Below are positions 44,905-57,396 of a stretch of DNA of 64,000 bases, piece after piece (the first letter of the stretch is position 1; every line of letters begins with the position of its first letter). Position numbers and translations under genes: made by a program. Source of the stretch: Solen grandis (taxonomy: Eukaryota; Mollusca; Bivalvia; Adapedonta; Solenidae); the NCBI GenBank assembly GCA_021229015.1, contig CM037794.1, positions 41,063,126-41,127,125 of the forward strand. The letters run 5' to 3'. The notes below the pieces were generated by a model. The model saw only the letters and a program-made list of their open reading frames with translations, was not told the DNA's origin and did not search any database.

Positions 44905-46256
44905 AGCTCACCTGAGCATAGCTCAGGGTGAGCTTTTGGGATACTTGATTGTCCGTCGGCCGTCGTCCGTCGTCCGTCAACAATTTGATGTTTACACACT
45001 AGAGGCCACAATTTTGATCCAAACTTCCTCAAACTTGGTCAGAATGTTTATCTTGATGATATCTTGAACCCTTTCGAAAATGGGTCAGGTCGGATCAAAA
45101 AGTAGGTCAGTAGGTCAAATCTTAGAAAAATCTTGTAGTCCGTCAACAATTTTGATGTTTACACACTAGAGGCCACAATTTTGATCCAATCTTCCTCAAA
45201 CTTGGTCAGAATGTTAGTCTTGATGATATCTTGAACCCTTTCGAAAATGGGTCAGGTCGGATCAAAAAGTAGGTCAGTAGGTCAAATCTTAGAAAAATCT
45301 TGTTTACACACTAAGGCCACAATTTTGATCCAATCTTCCTCAAACTTGGTCAGAATGTTTGTCTTGATGATATCTTGAACCCTTTCGAAAATGGGTCAGG
45401 TTGGATCAAAAAGTAGGTCAGTAGGTCAAATCTGAGAAAAATCTTGTTTACACACTAAAGGCCACAATTTTGATCCAATCTTCCTCAAACTTGGTCAGAA
45501 TGTTTGTCTTGATGATATCTTGAACCCTTTCGAAAATGGGTCAGGTTGGATCAAAAAGTAGGTCAGTAGGTCAAATCTTAGAAAAATCTTGTTTACACAC
45601 TAGAGGCCACAATTTTGATTCAATCTTCTTCAAACTTGGTCAGAATGTTTGTCTTGATGATATCTTGAACCCTTTTGAAAATGGGTCAGGTTGGATCAAA
45701 AAGTAGGTCAGTAGGTCAAATCTTAGAAAAATCTTGTTTACACACTAGAGGCCACAATTTTGATTCACTCTTCTTCAAACTTGGTCAGAATGTTTGTCTT
45801 GATGATATCTTGAACCCTTTCGAAAATGGGTCAGGTTGGATCAAAAAGTAGGTCAGTAGGTCAAATCTTAGAAAAATCTTGTTTACCACTAGAGGCCACA
45901 ATTTTATCCAATCTTCCTTAAACTTGGTCAGAATGTTTGTCTTGATGATATCTTGAACCCTTTCGAAAATGGGCTGGGCCGACCAAAAACAGTTTTGATG
46001 CAATTCCAAAAACCTTTAAAAGGGGGGAAAATCTTAGAAAAATCTTGTTTATACTCTGAGGGCAACATTTTTGGTCCAATCATCCTCAAACTTTGGCAGA
46101 ATGTTTGTCATGATGATATCTTTTGTGGATGGGGTCAGAAAATTCCTGAACATTGTTTCACCTCATCATCTTAATTCTAAAGCAATCTGTTTTGTACAGG
46201 CAATGAATGATACTTTTCTCAGGTGAGCGATCTAGGGCCATCTTGGCCCTCTTGTT
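44905..46256. mobile_element. Tandem-repeat element with hairpin ends (A)
   Basis: The left end is a 30-bp hairpin (44905-44934, AGCTCACCTGAGC and its inverted copy). The right end carries AGGGCCATCTTGGCCCT (46234-46250), also self-complementary. Between lie about eight units of about 145 bp (unit starts near 45301, 45445, 45590, 45735, 45880), each with 'gaggccacaattttgatcc' and 'tgatgatatcttgaaccc'. The architecture (monomer array, hairpin ends, no gene) recalls Helitron-associated interspersed elements; that is inference. Confidence 0.7.
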
Positions 46257-46801
46257 TTTAAATACCAATAATTCTTAAGTTTCTATGCAAATTATATAAT
46301 GATCCCCTGGAGACCTCATTTTTCAGTGGATTAACTTTATTAAAGCAATTATGGTAGAGCAATTGTGAACAGTAAAATTGAACTCTGAACATTGGTTTCT
46401 TAGAAGATTTTTGAATTTTATATTCTTTATAAAGTATGTAAGGAAATTAGCTGACCCCATTAGGAGCCTCAATTTTCAAGGGATAAACTTTTTTTAGCAA
46501 TTATGGTAGATGGCTATGAGGTGACCATTTTGCAAAATGAAATTAAATTCCGACCATTGGTTTCAGGTGAGAAGAATTTTTAAAGTTTTCGAAATAAGAT
46601 TCTGCTTTTGCATGGATCAGATTTATTTTAGCAATTTTTGTGCATGGTCACCCATTTATTATCATGCCAAGTTTCATCAATTTCTACACCATGGTTTCAA
46701 AGATGTCTTTAAAAGGAAATTGTTGACGCCGCGCGACCGACAACGCACGACGAAGGGCAATGGACACAGATCACTTTTAGCACGATGTGCTATGGTGAGC
46801 T
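46257..46801. mobile_element. Related element end, opposite orientation
   Basis: The right end 'gacgccgcgcgaccgacaacgcacgacgaagg...atggtgagct' matches the ends of elements A and B. The left limit is unclear; it may simply abut element A. Confidence 0.45.
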
Positions 46802-47851
46802 AAACATTGTATACTGACTGGACAACTTTTTTCTTGTTGTCTTTTACACTTACAGTAATAGGGTTTCAAATTCGAACGACCTTTTACATTAAATAAACTA
46901 TATAAACTCCTCATGTTCTAGCCTTGCCGTGTATTTTGTATTTTCATCCAAAAATGTTTTATGGTAATGGCAATATTTGAATCATACTGCCTGCTGAAAA
47001 TTTCATGTTAGACAAATATAGACAAATAACATATTGCGATTGATTTATTTTATTTTCAAATTAACAACACTGTATAAACACTTGTATATACATGTAAAAC
47101 AAAAGGAAAGACAAATGAAAAGTTACCAACAGTTATTGGGGGTAAAACACTATCTCAGTTATCAAAATAAAACTGCAAAGAATAGGAAAATATATTTTTC
47201 ATATAACAATTGAATAATCTGTCTGGGAAGATATATCTGAAGGAGATAGACGTATCAGAATCAATGCATTATAGACAAAGATTAAGGAGTTAAAAGATGT
47301 CCTGATATTTTTTTTAAGTACATATTCATTTTTAGGTATGATAACTATCCTCACCTTTGACCTACTCAAGAATGATGACGTATAACAGTGCAAATTGAGT
47401 ATTTTCACGTTTTTTGTTTATTGGTAGATATGTCTATATTCACGGAAAAAAGAAACGCAACATTGTTTGTTGAGATGACAACTAAATGAAACATACTTCG
47501 TATTCACGAAATTTTATTGAAGATACCTGACTGAATTACAGTTTCTTTGATGAATATAAATTTATTTTATCAAATCACTTCTCTTTGGTGCAAATACAAT
47601 GTTTACCACTAATTGCAGACGTATATGTATGTTTATATGATATACGGGTTTGTGCAAGGAAAATCAAGTGAATCTTAAAAATCCCGCAACCTAACCAAAC
47701 AACACAACAAAACAAAACATACAGCTAATTTTAATCCATTATCAACCCAGCCGAAGTTCCAACAAAACGAAACATTTTGAAGCACACTATGCAACACTAC
47801 TTAACACACACACATGAATATTTATATTTTGAATTTCAAAAGAAATTATAA
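46802..47851. other. AT-rich non-coding stretch
   Basis: No gene or clear repeat was seen. Confidence 0.45.
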
Positions 47852-48547
47852 TCAGATTCTTTTGAGTTTTACACATAGTTCATTATTATCTAATTTATGC
47901 AACAAATCTGGTAAACCAATAATAGGTTTTATACGATTCGACCAACAAATGCCTGTAATATTCATGCAATGATCAATATACATGTACATGTATTTTGATG
48001 ATCGACTTGTTGATTTCATTATTTTGAACCTTGATCCTTCTTTAGCTAAAATAGACAATGGAATCTACCAATATACTAAAATAAATTTTAATTCATTTCT
48101 GTGTGATACTTCAGGCCCATATGGTAATATAGGAACAATTAAGGAATAAAACAAATGTAACTTTGTTTTGGTATTCATATTAACTTTATCAAATAAATTT
48201 TGATTAGTCCCTAGAGCTTGATCCGATAAGAATATATAGCTCTACAAATACAAAGAAAAACATGATTGTTATGTCTGCCACCAAAAATCATTATTTTTTC
48301 ACTACATTACTTTTAACGTATCAGGTATTACAATATTGCTTATTGTTTGAGATTGACTGTATCGACTTGGGTTGTGTGAAAACACAACGACATCGTCGGC
48401 AAATAATAGAAGAAAAAGTTGCACATCGTCAATAGTTATAATACCATTTAAATTTGAATTTAAATATTTATAAGGATAATCATCATTAAGAAAGAATAGA
48501 CACACAATACTGGTAGCAGGATCTCCCTGTTTTAACCAATATTTCAC
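47852..48547 (-). pseudogene. LINE reverse transcriptase fragment
   Basis: The reverse transcriptase palm is recognisable: QGDPATSIVCLFFLND, then LFLLLFADDVVVFSHNP with the FADD catalytic motif (48302-48547). Further downstream, on the same strand but in shifted frames, come KTKLHLFYSLIVPILPYG-like residues (about 48110-48200) and the thumb-region frame 47852-48058. Stops and frameshifts separate the pieces. The sequence type is L1/Tx1-like, and the element may be related to that at 30763-31350, which preserves the C-terminal zinc region. It is dead and 5'-truncated. Confidence 0.75.
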
Positions 48548-50682
48548 ATAAATTTGTCAGATTTTATAAATTTATTTTGCTAGTGATTTGACATTTAATA
48601 GTTAGACTTTATAACATTGATTACCGTTTTACTGATATTTTCATTCAGAAGTTTTCTTCATAATATCAAATGACTTGTGAAACACTATTATTTTTTATAA
48701 GGAAGCAGAGGAAGTCATAATACAAATGCTTTAGATCGGCAAAATCAATTAGATTTTGTAGTTATAATTTTGTAGCATACACCTCCAAACAAAAACATGC
48801 AACATAATGTATAAGTATATCACAGACCTACAATATCCTGATTAAGCTATGTATATATGATTCTGATGATCTGATATATATATAGGATCTGACATGAATT
48901 GTTATTTCATATAAAATTTTACAAAACGAGTTTATCATATGACCCATAGTGACAGAAAATTGCGATTATAACAACAAACAAACAAATGAATGAACGGACT
49001 GTGGACGAATTACTTTTGTAATCTAACACCAAGAAGATATTTTCAAATAATAGCTGAAAATAACGATTTAACGTGTGTGTTTCTCATACATTTTTAAATT
49101 CATATGAATAACGAATCAAACACATTTAATCCAGCTGTTCGTGTTCAACACACTATTCATACATATAGAATACACGCGCGTGACGCGGAGTGATGTAATT
49201 CGGCTTAAAAGTTATAGATATTATGTAACGTGTAAATATAAGTAAATATGTGATGGCTATACAAAACCGGAAACAGCTGTTTGAGCACAATGACATATGA
49301 TAAAATGAAATATCCATTTAACTTTGAAACTTGATTATAAACAAATGAGAAGTTATGAGTTGACAATAATGAACACACGTTTTTTTTTTTTCGTAATATG
49401 ATTAATATTAAGGGAGACAGGAGTAGATTCTCATAGAAAAGATGCAGACGTCTTATTTCTACAATTTGATTTCTGTGTATATTATTTCCCGTTTTTCTGA
49501 TCCATGTTTATGGTATATTGCCCAAAATTATAAATAAAACGTACTACATTTTGCAATGAACCCTCCAAATTAGCCAGGTCATATATGGTCAGGCGGGAGA
49601 GTAAAAAAAGAGTGAAGTAAATATGATTGTAGCCTACCCCTACCACCAAAGTATAGGAATACGCCAGTTTTCAGTTAAAAATAAAATTAAATAATGATAA
49701 TTATAACGTCAATACACCCGGGGTCTGAATATTAATTCATGTTTATTTTCACAAATTAATTTTTCATGATAATCACTAATTACATTTATAGAAATTATAC
49801 AAGAATAAAAAAATGACATTTTGATGCTACCTTTTATATATAATCTATGATTACTCACATCTATATCAAAATAAAAAGAATTCAGGTATACAATCAACAT
49901 TTGCTCTATCGATGACAACATAGAGGTCACGTGACCCCCCAAAAAGTATAAACTGCCGAACAATTACTGTACGAATTATTTTCTTTTGACAAAACTAATC
50001 ATGTTTATGATTTATCTTTTTAAATTGGACAAAAAAGGAAGGTTTTAGAAAAAGTAAAAAACAAATTTTTGGTTCATATGAAGAAACTAGAGCATGTATT
50101 AGCTTTCCAAAGGAAGTTCATCAATATCTTATTTTAGTTAACCGTTAAGGTCAATTATTTCTTCTATATAAAGATAAAATATTTACCTACTGTCTGATGC
50201 TTTACAAATATTTATATTGATTTATAAACTAATAAATGATAAATGTACACATATTACAATAAAACAGATAAATACATGTACACATATAACTATTACAAAT
50301 TGTCCATCAGCCTTCTTTTTATATATGCTGGCTATCGATGGACGATATATATCGCCATACATTTACGACTAGGTCGATACATTCTTTCTTGTTTTAAAGC
50401 TGGGAAGAAAAAATAGTATGAACAGTTCTTTACGCTTTTCCTAGAAATGAGAAAAATAAAATCAAAAACATCACCCTCACACAATACATCGAAAATACTG
50501 AAACTAAGAAGCCAGCCCATTTTTTGGTACTTATTTGCCAACAATGTTTATCATACAACTTTGTGAAATGCTATAGCCATACAGTATTTACCAACAATTA
50601 CTATATTATTATTAATAAATTATTATTAGTAATCTGTGTTATATACAATCGTCAAATTTTGTCTACACACATTAGATATACA
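48548..50682. other. AT-rich non-coding stretch
   Basis: The part next to 48548 may be more decayed LINE. Otherwise no gene or structured repeat was seen. It lies downstream of the IkB-like gene. Confidence 0.4.
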
Positions 50683-51588
50683 TCAGCCTTCATATATGTC
50701 ATCGATAGAGTCTGCACCTGCGCACGACAACAATATTAAAATGTTATAATGACCTCTAATTCTTGCAAGGTCAAAGGGTGTATATCCATCGTAGGTGTCT
50801 GCATTGATGTCAACAGCTGTGCAACTGAGCAAGAACTTAACAAGTTCTATGTCACCATCAATACATGCTTTGTGCAGTATTGTTCTGCCAGTCTTGATTT
50901 CTTTTGAGTTGACATCAGCACCTTTCTGAATTAAAAGCTTCACTATGTTATAATGGCGACCGGAGGCTGCTAGATGCAAGCAAGAGAGTCCGTCATAATT
51001 ATTTTTCTCTAAATTCTGTGGAATTTTCTGGAATGTAACTTGATATCTATTATCAATAGTTTCTTCAAATCTTACAGGTTCCAGCAGTTTTTGCGCTACT
51101 TCGAAATAATTTTCCCGGCATGCAATATGAAGGGCAGTGTTACCATCTTTGTCACGTGATTCTACATCCGCCCCGCCAGTCAACAAGCGTCTAACGACCC
51201 GGTCTTGATTAGTTAAAGCGGCTAGATGAAGAGGCGCCTGATGAAGTAGATTTTTGGATGAAATATAGGAAGGATCGGGAGCAAGCTTTATTAAACGCGT
51301 AATTTCTTGAAAATCTCCAATAACTATGATTGCAACATGTAGTTTAGTATCCCCATCTATATCTTTATAATAAAGTGTTTTCACATCATTTTCTTCGTTC
51401 ATCCTCAAACATTCTAAATTGTTGCAGACACGATTAATATCGTTGTCATTGTCGTTGTCAATCACAACAATTGAACTATAGTCACTTCGAAAGTACTTCC
51501 TTCGAGGGCTGAGACAGGGAGGTAAACAAGGAATATAATCTCTTCTAAATTCCGATGTATCTTGATCTATCATCATCAAGTCAGGCAT
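50683..51588 (-). CDS. IkB-like ankyrin-repeat protein, 301 residues
   Basis: IkB proteins hold NF-kB/Rel factors inactive in the cytoplasm or modulate them in the nucleus. This protein has a 77-residue N-terminal region, then six ankyrin repeats: about 78-113 (DGDTKLHVAII), 115-147 (APLHLAALTNQ), 148-172 (GNTALHIACREN), 199-230 (LSCLHLAASG), 233-265 (GRTILHKACIDGD) and 268-293 (GYTPFDLARIRG). A longer linker sits between repeats 3 and 4, as in IkB proteins. The DSGxxS phosphodegron of IkB-alpha/Cactus is not visible; the N-terminus instead has DQDTS and an acidic DNDNDND run. The C-terminus is short, without an obvious PEST region. I chose the ATG at 51588 because a TTTTGCAG acceptor ends 7 bases upstream; a longer frame to 51633 would read through it. 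The coding part is one exon. Confidence 0.85.
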   Translation of the reverse strand: MPDLMMIDQDTSEFRRDYIPCLPPCLSPRRKYFRSDYSSIVVIDNDNDNDINRVCNNLECLRMNEENDVKTLYYKDIDGDTKLHVAIIVIGDFQEITRLIKLAPDPSYISSKNLLHQAPLHLAALTNQDRVVRRLLTGGADVESRDKDGNTALHIACRENYFEVAQKLLEPVRFEETIDNRYQVTFQKIPQNLEKNNYDGLSCLHLAASGRHYNIVKLLIQKGADVNSKEIKTGRTILHKACIDGDIELVKFLLSCTAVDINADTYDGYTPFDLARIRGHYNILILLSCAGADSIDDIYEG

Positions 51589-51941
51589 TGTCGATCTGCA
51601 AAAGGATGTTTTGTATATAAAATATGCATTCAAATTGCATTATTTACGTAGAAACTGAACAGAAAAGTGTAAATAACAGACAATGAGGTAAATATATTTA
51701 ATAAGTTGTAGTTGTAAACTAAATGCGCAAGGCGATTCATTGTCTTCGCAGAATAGTTTTTAGTTGTCTGTGACGTAGTAACTCGATCACAACTATTGTA
51801 CCTACTTTCTGAGCATTCGATACTCTACTTTGAAAACCGAAGAACCAATTTCGTTAAAATAGTCGAACGATTACATATAATTCGCAACACAGGTATGCTG
51901 AGATTAGGCGCGGATACTTTTAATACATTGCATGTTTAATA

Positions 51942-51994
<53 letters not shown>

Positions 51995-52500
51995 AAAACT
52001 GTATATAATGATACAATGTGTAATGCCAAATCTGACAGTGGATTGATCAACAACGTCTATCGAGGATTTTGTCGTGCGTATAATGTTATCACTGCATCAA
52101 TATCAATAGCTATATCCCTATGAACATACAGAAGGGTAAAGGAATGGAACCTGCCATCTCCCATTGTGTTCCTTAAATTGTTCTTGATAAACTTTAGGGA
52201 AGAGTTTGCTCTCTCGACTGAGCTTGACGTAGCCCGGGGTTCCACGGTACCGCGGTACTTAACGTTAAATAAAAATACTTAAGTATAAACATCATACCTG
52301 AATGAAAATTATCTTTTTAATGACAAATGATCCCCTTCCAATTACAGCTGTCCAAATTTATCATGACAGATCAAATCAAAAACACTATTTGACCTATTTA
52401 CAATTGCCGCCATTTTGGGTGAATGCCAAGGGAGATTACTACGGTACCGCGGTAATCTCTAAATTGAAAAATATGGTTGGATTGATGCGCCAAATATCGT
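51589..52500. other. Upstream region of the IkB-like gene
   Basis: Contains a (TA)n tract (51942-51990). Two GGTACCGCGGTA segments occur at 52248-52259 and 52443-52454; the second is in a short inverted repeat (GAGATTAC...GTAATCTC). No clear promoter or first exon could be picked out. Confidence 0.4.
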
Positions 52501-53841
52501 AAAAAATATGACGAATTGTGAAACTGTCTATTATACACTTGCACAGGTCTTGGAAAGTTATTCTAGTGGATCATTACTGATCATATATAAAAATATATGG
52601 TAATGGTATTAAAATACGACGATTTTGATAAAGACTCATTAAAACATTTATAAAGATACTATCACCGACAGGTGTCGCTTTTACAAGCAGTTGCAGAAAA
52701 TGTAAACAACGCGGTATCATAGAACCCGCGGTATCATAGGAAGATCGTATAATTGATGTAAGCATCAGGTAGAGCAAAATCGTGTAGATGTTGGGATAAA
52801 TTAATTTGTGCACACTCTCATCCGCTAGTGTTGCTTACAAGGAGTCTGGCTTCACTTCTTTATTTGACTTAAGTCGTTGCCACAACATTAACTCCTGGCG
52901 AAATCCTGCCGGCGATGGCAAGCACTCTCTGAAATACTCTTAGATGGCGTCGCAGGTTTCTTCATTTATCAAACGGTGACACTTTGGAATGAGAATTAGG
53001 GCCTGCAGTGCTTGTTTGGAAAGGCTGCTAAAGGCTGCTGTTAAAACTGCTAAACCTCAAATTGACCTGGCTCAATATAGCGTCAGCAAAGGTCAAATAT
53101 ATTGCTTAATGAAAGTACTATTTAGGAGTAGATGACTAACCTACAAAAATATATTGATTTAACGGGAAAAAAACAACAGTTATTTTATCGGCATAATAGT
53201 TTTATTTTGTTGCATGGCTATTTAAAATATTTTTTTTAAATGTATAAGGAGAAATTACTATATTATTAAATAGTTCCACACAACACAATCATTTAATACT
53301 GGTTTAATAAACAATTTCGCTGCCTAGAACGAAATCGGGGCGTTTATTAAAACCGACGGCACAAATGATGTGGTAAAACTCATTTATCCAATTTATTAGG
53401 CACGCCGGGTAATCTACATATGCAAACGAAAATACAACTTTGAGACTATATTTTAAAGCAAAAGCAAAACAAATCTTTTCTTTTCTATCGCACTTGTGGA
53501 AAAAAACAAACAAAAACAACAACAACAAACTCAAATCTGTCTGAGACTGTGAATAACTTGATGGACCCAGTTTTTTCCAGTTCGATGGGCCGGACATTTT
53601 CAATGTATCGACTGCTACTGCTTGTTTAAATAGCGGAAAGGTGCTAAACCAACAAACAGCGAACTGCAAATGATATTTCAATTTTGATCAAATTGAGAGA
53701 CTGACTCTTATTTTCACATAAAACTCAAAAGTAAATAAGTGGATAAACGCATAAAACCCTTACCTTGGTCGATATTAAGGGGGTTGGGGGAGTTTGTTTT
53801 GGTGCAGAGGTGGCTCGTAAATAACTTTTGAAAGTAAATAT
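52501..53841. other. Non-coding stretch
   Basis: No gene was supported. The 125-codon frame at 53304-53681 (minus) has no domain I recognise, although its MSGPSNWKKLGPSS segment is not obviously low-complexity. Confidence 0.35.
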
Positions 53842-53970
53842 GCAGATTTCGGTCATTTTATGGTATTATAATAACCCATGTAGAAAGCTTGAAGTCGTGT
53901 AAGATACCAATAATCACATCAAGCTATCGACTTCGGATACCTCGAAGGGTTATATATTGACCGAAACCAG
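53842..53970. mobile_element. Short MITE with TTTCGGTCA ends
   Basis: Left GATTTCGGTCATTTTATGG and right TTGACCGAAACCAG are inverted, followed inside by 'aataaccc' and 'gggttata', also inverted. A single arm of the same family is at 44288-44350. Confidence 0.6.
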
Positions 53971-54111
53971 TCCTGCGTTCAGTTACCCTTTCAGGTCCAT
54001 AACGTTAGCGTTTGTATCCCTGTTGGATCATAGCTTATACAGTGTAAGCCGGGGACTAAATCCGTAACATTTGCGAGCGTTATAGTTAACTGAACTTAGG
54101 GCTGTATCTAC

Positions 54112-54125
54112 TATATGTGTGTATG

Positions 54126-54156
<31 letters not shown>

Positions 54157-54255
54157 GTATGTGTATGTATGTATATGGATGTATATGTATATATATGTAT
54201 GTATATATATATATGTATGTATATATATATGTATATGTGTGTATGTGTATGTGTA

Positions 54256-54291
<36 letters not shown>

Positions 54292-54303
54292 GTGTGTGTG
54301 TGT
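54112..54303. repeat. TA/TG/TATG microsatellite
   Basis: About 190 bp of mixed TATG, TG and TA units. It opens spurious frames on both strands. Confidence 0.95.
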
Positions 54304-54639
54304 TTAATATTGATCATCAACTTTAAGCATGTGATTTGGCTAAACCACTTTCGTTTTCGCAGGGTTTAGGCAAATCAAGAGTGTAAAAGTCACATAACAA
54401 GTAGTTCTTATATTAAAGACTGCAGTAGGCTAAAATTTTAGAACACATATGGTCATCAGTGAAACCTTTTTTTTGAAATATATATTGAGAGATTGAGAGT
54501 CATTACATGTTTTTAACCTTATAAAAGGAATAATCAGGATTATGCTGTAAATAACACATATTGTCATCAGTGTTTATTTTCTGTTTATTTTCTGTTTTTA
54601 AGTTATTTTGGTAATACATGTTCTATTTATTTACATAAA

Positions 54640-54782
54640 GATATGAAAGAGAGAGAGGAGAGGAGGGAGGGAGAGAGGGGGGGGGGGGAGCATATATAAT
54701 ACATGTACTTAAATTGTTAATGTTTTATGTATGAAAAACTCTTTAAAAATTCAATTTGAAATAGATATAGCGAGGAGAGACT

Positions 54783-54824
<42 letters not shown>

Positions 54825-54828
54825 AGGC
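54640..54828. repeat. GA-rich microsatellite blocks
   Basis: GAGAGAGG with a G run at 54646-54690, and a pure (GA)n at 54786-54826. Confidence 0.9.
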
Positions 54829-55210
54829 TTAATACATATAAAGATTATAGATTCCAGTATAATCAATAATCCCACCAGCCGTTTTCCATTGCATTTATTT
54901 GTACTTTATATATTTATATGTTTTTGTGCTGCTAATGTTTCCTACTACGGTAAGACTTATGCATTTGTAAATAAAGGTTAAAGTTAAAGTTACTATCCGT
55001 AATTAGCTACATGCCACTGACCTTTGCACAATTACTTCAGTCTATAAATAGAGACTGTGTTGTCAGCTGGTAAGATAAGATACTAAGTACAAATCGCTGA
55101 GGTAACAGGTTGGTCGCATTTCTTTTTTTTTTCATCAAAGTAAATTTAACAAGTTTTAGCCTACCAAAAGTTTCTTCCAGTGCATTTCTAAACTTGGAGG
55201 TATAAAGAGA

Positions 55211-55310
55211 NNNNNNNNNNNNNNNNNNNNNNNNNNNNNNNNNNNNNNNNNNNNNNNNNNNNNNNNNNNNNNNNNNNNNNNNNNNNNNNNNNNNNNNNNN
55301 NNNNNNNNNN
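55211..55310. other. Assembly gap (100 N)
   Basis: Exactly 100 N. It interrupts the left part of the repeat that continues at 55370. Confidence 0.99.
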
Positions 55311-55369
55311 ATAAAAAGTCTTTTGCATAATTTCCATATAGTGGCCAAGTCATCAAACATATATACAAA

Positions 55370-55672
55370 TGCAACTTTGTGACCTTGACCTTTGAGGTAT
55401 TGACACCAAAATTGATAGGGGTCATCTACTAATCATAAGCAACAGCCACATGAAGTTTAAGACTTAAAGGTCAAATAGAACTTCAAGTTATCACTCGGAC
55501 AAGGTCTGGTATTATACATACACAACATGTGACCTTGTGACCTTGACCTTTGAGGTAATGACACCAAAATCAATAGGGGTTATCACTTGGACAAGGTCTG
55601 GTTTACCGACAGACCGACGGACATGAGCAAAGCAATATACCCCCTCTTCTTCGAAGGGGGGCATAAAAAGTT
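55370..55672. repeat. Dispersed tandem-type repeat with hairpin end
   Basis: Two units share 'gtgaccttgacctttgaggta.tgacaccaaaat.aatagggg' (55378 and 55530). The right end is 'accgacagaccgacgg' then CCCCCTCTTCTTCGAAGGGG, a self-complementary terminus, and CATAAAAA. It is similar in plan to 3725-4175. Confidence 0.65.
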
Positions 55673-57396
55673 CTTACAAATGTCAAAAAGCGATCTTGTA
55701 AGTTGCATACCACACACAGAATAGCTCTATTTTATGGACAGTCTGATTAGTATTATTATTATTAAAAATATAATAGAAGTCTGTATTTGTTTGAGTGAGG
55801 CCTGCGTTTGTTTATTTCGCTCTATTTCACAGAAATATCTGTCGAGTAAAGGGTTTATTTGTTGATTTATTCTTCTTAAACTGTCGTTCATCAAAAATAA
55901 ACAAACGCACAGAATGCACTAATTTGCACCATTTTTTTTTTCTTAAAAATTTTCCGGAATCCGAGAATATATACTCTTAAAAAATCCGGAATCCACATGA
56001 ATCATGAATAGATGGCCAGCTGCGTCCCTGATTCTTTAATATTCTTTACGATTATTCCTCTATGGTAAAAAAAAGTCCAGGGGAGAGGCGTGTTCGTAAA
56101 AAAAAAAAAAAGAAAAAAAAGGACCAGGTTGCCAGGAACGACAGATTAGAACACTACTCGCTCAGAGTGAGTTTATTTTGATCTTTTATTTCACTGACAT
56201 TTACATTTCGTTTTCTAAATAACTATAACTGCAATAATTCTCTAGCTACTTCTAAGTATGACAGGATATATTATCGTCTGCATCTGTAATAAACTGTTCG
56301 TCTGGTTGGATATTTCCTATTCACTGCAATCATAAAACCCAGCAAACTTAGACATATTTCTTCTTTGACGCCAGACTTAAAGCGATATCTACGTATTTCT
56401 TAAGTGAAAATCCTGTAACAGTGATGACGTCATTTCACATATCAACTGAATGATGATGATAGACTCTATGAGGAAATGTTAAATGGGCATTTCATATGTT
56501 TTCTCTTTATATAAATCCACACGAGAGGATAATCAATCAGTGAAAAAAAAATCCGAAATCCGTATGCTCGTTTTTCAAACAATGTTCTAGTTCTTAGAAG
56601 TTTTCTGTAAAAATGTAATATTAAATGATAAAAAAAAAATCTCCAATATATAAGATTACACGATTTAGTATTTTGAACGGATATCAAGTTGACATTTTGC
56701 ATTGGCGAGTACTCCCGCAGACGGTCTGAAATCGGAAATAAACCGTTTGTCACACTTTGTTTATCTGCCACTACGTCATCAATTTACAGACTCGTGATTC
56801 GTTAACGGAGACTTGCGGAAGGTCTGTGTGAAACGTTATAAAGTCGACGAAGATATGCGGAATATGCAAATAAGTTATTTTGTTACCAACTGAATGATCT
56901 AAATTAAATGTTTTGCCTTTTTATGCATTATAGTAAGTGTGTCGTCACGAGTGTGTACAGATTGCGTCTCTTACCAATTTTGCTTTTCTGTTCGAAAAAT
57001 ATACACTGCTTCTGGAAGAATAATGGGACTATAACGATACGATTCCAGGAAATTTATACGTTAAATTTCTTGCCAAACATATTTTCTCACGTATGATAAC
57101 GTTAAATCATCTCATGTATGCTTATTGCAATAATTTCACTTTTTCGTTAATGATATTTATACTCTGTCCTAAATATCGCGTTTATTCTACCCTATAATGG
57201 ATTGGGCGAATCGAATATGTGTTTTAAACGTAATGTTAAAATTTCGACTCAGCACGTTAAAACTGTTCTCAGAGACACGAAGTCTACATTCCTCTTTATT
57301 TCGCAGCATTCAATATATATTTACAATATTTTCGCCTCTTGTGTTTTTCTTTTTATATTTCCGTCGTATCGATAAGCAACCTTATGGGAACGACGG
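55673..57396. other. AT-rich non-coding stretch
   Basis: No supported gene. The minus frame at 56466 begins with GTG rather than ATG, and the plus frame at 57197 has no recognisable domain and runs into a hairpin. Confidence 0.4.

Noticed and set aside
52240..52250. NF-kB binding site (GGGGTTCCAC) upstream of the IkB-like gene
   Set aside because: It deviates from the consensus at one of ten positions and lies over 600 bp upstream; too weak to call.
53304..53681. 125-codon minus-strand gene
   Set aside because: No recognised domain and no splice or conservation evidence; kept only as a note.
54111..54326. Open frames on both strands
   Set aside because: They are translations of a TA/TG microsatellite.
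56466..56771. A 101-codon minus-strand gene
   Set aside because: It begins with GTG, not ATG, and has no recognisable domain in a eukaryotic setting.
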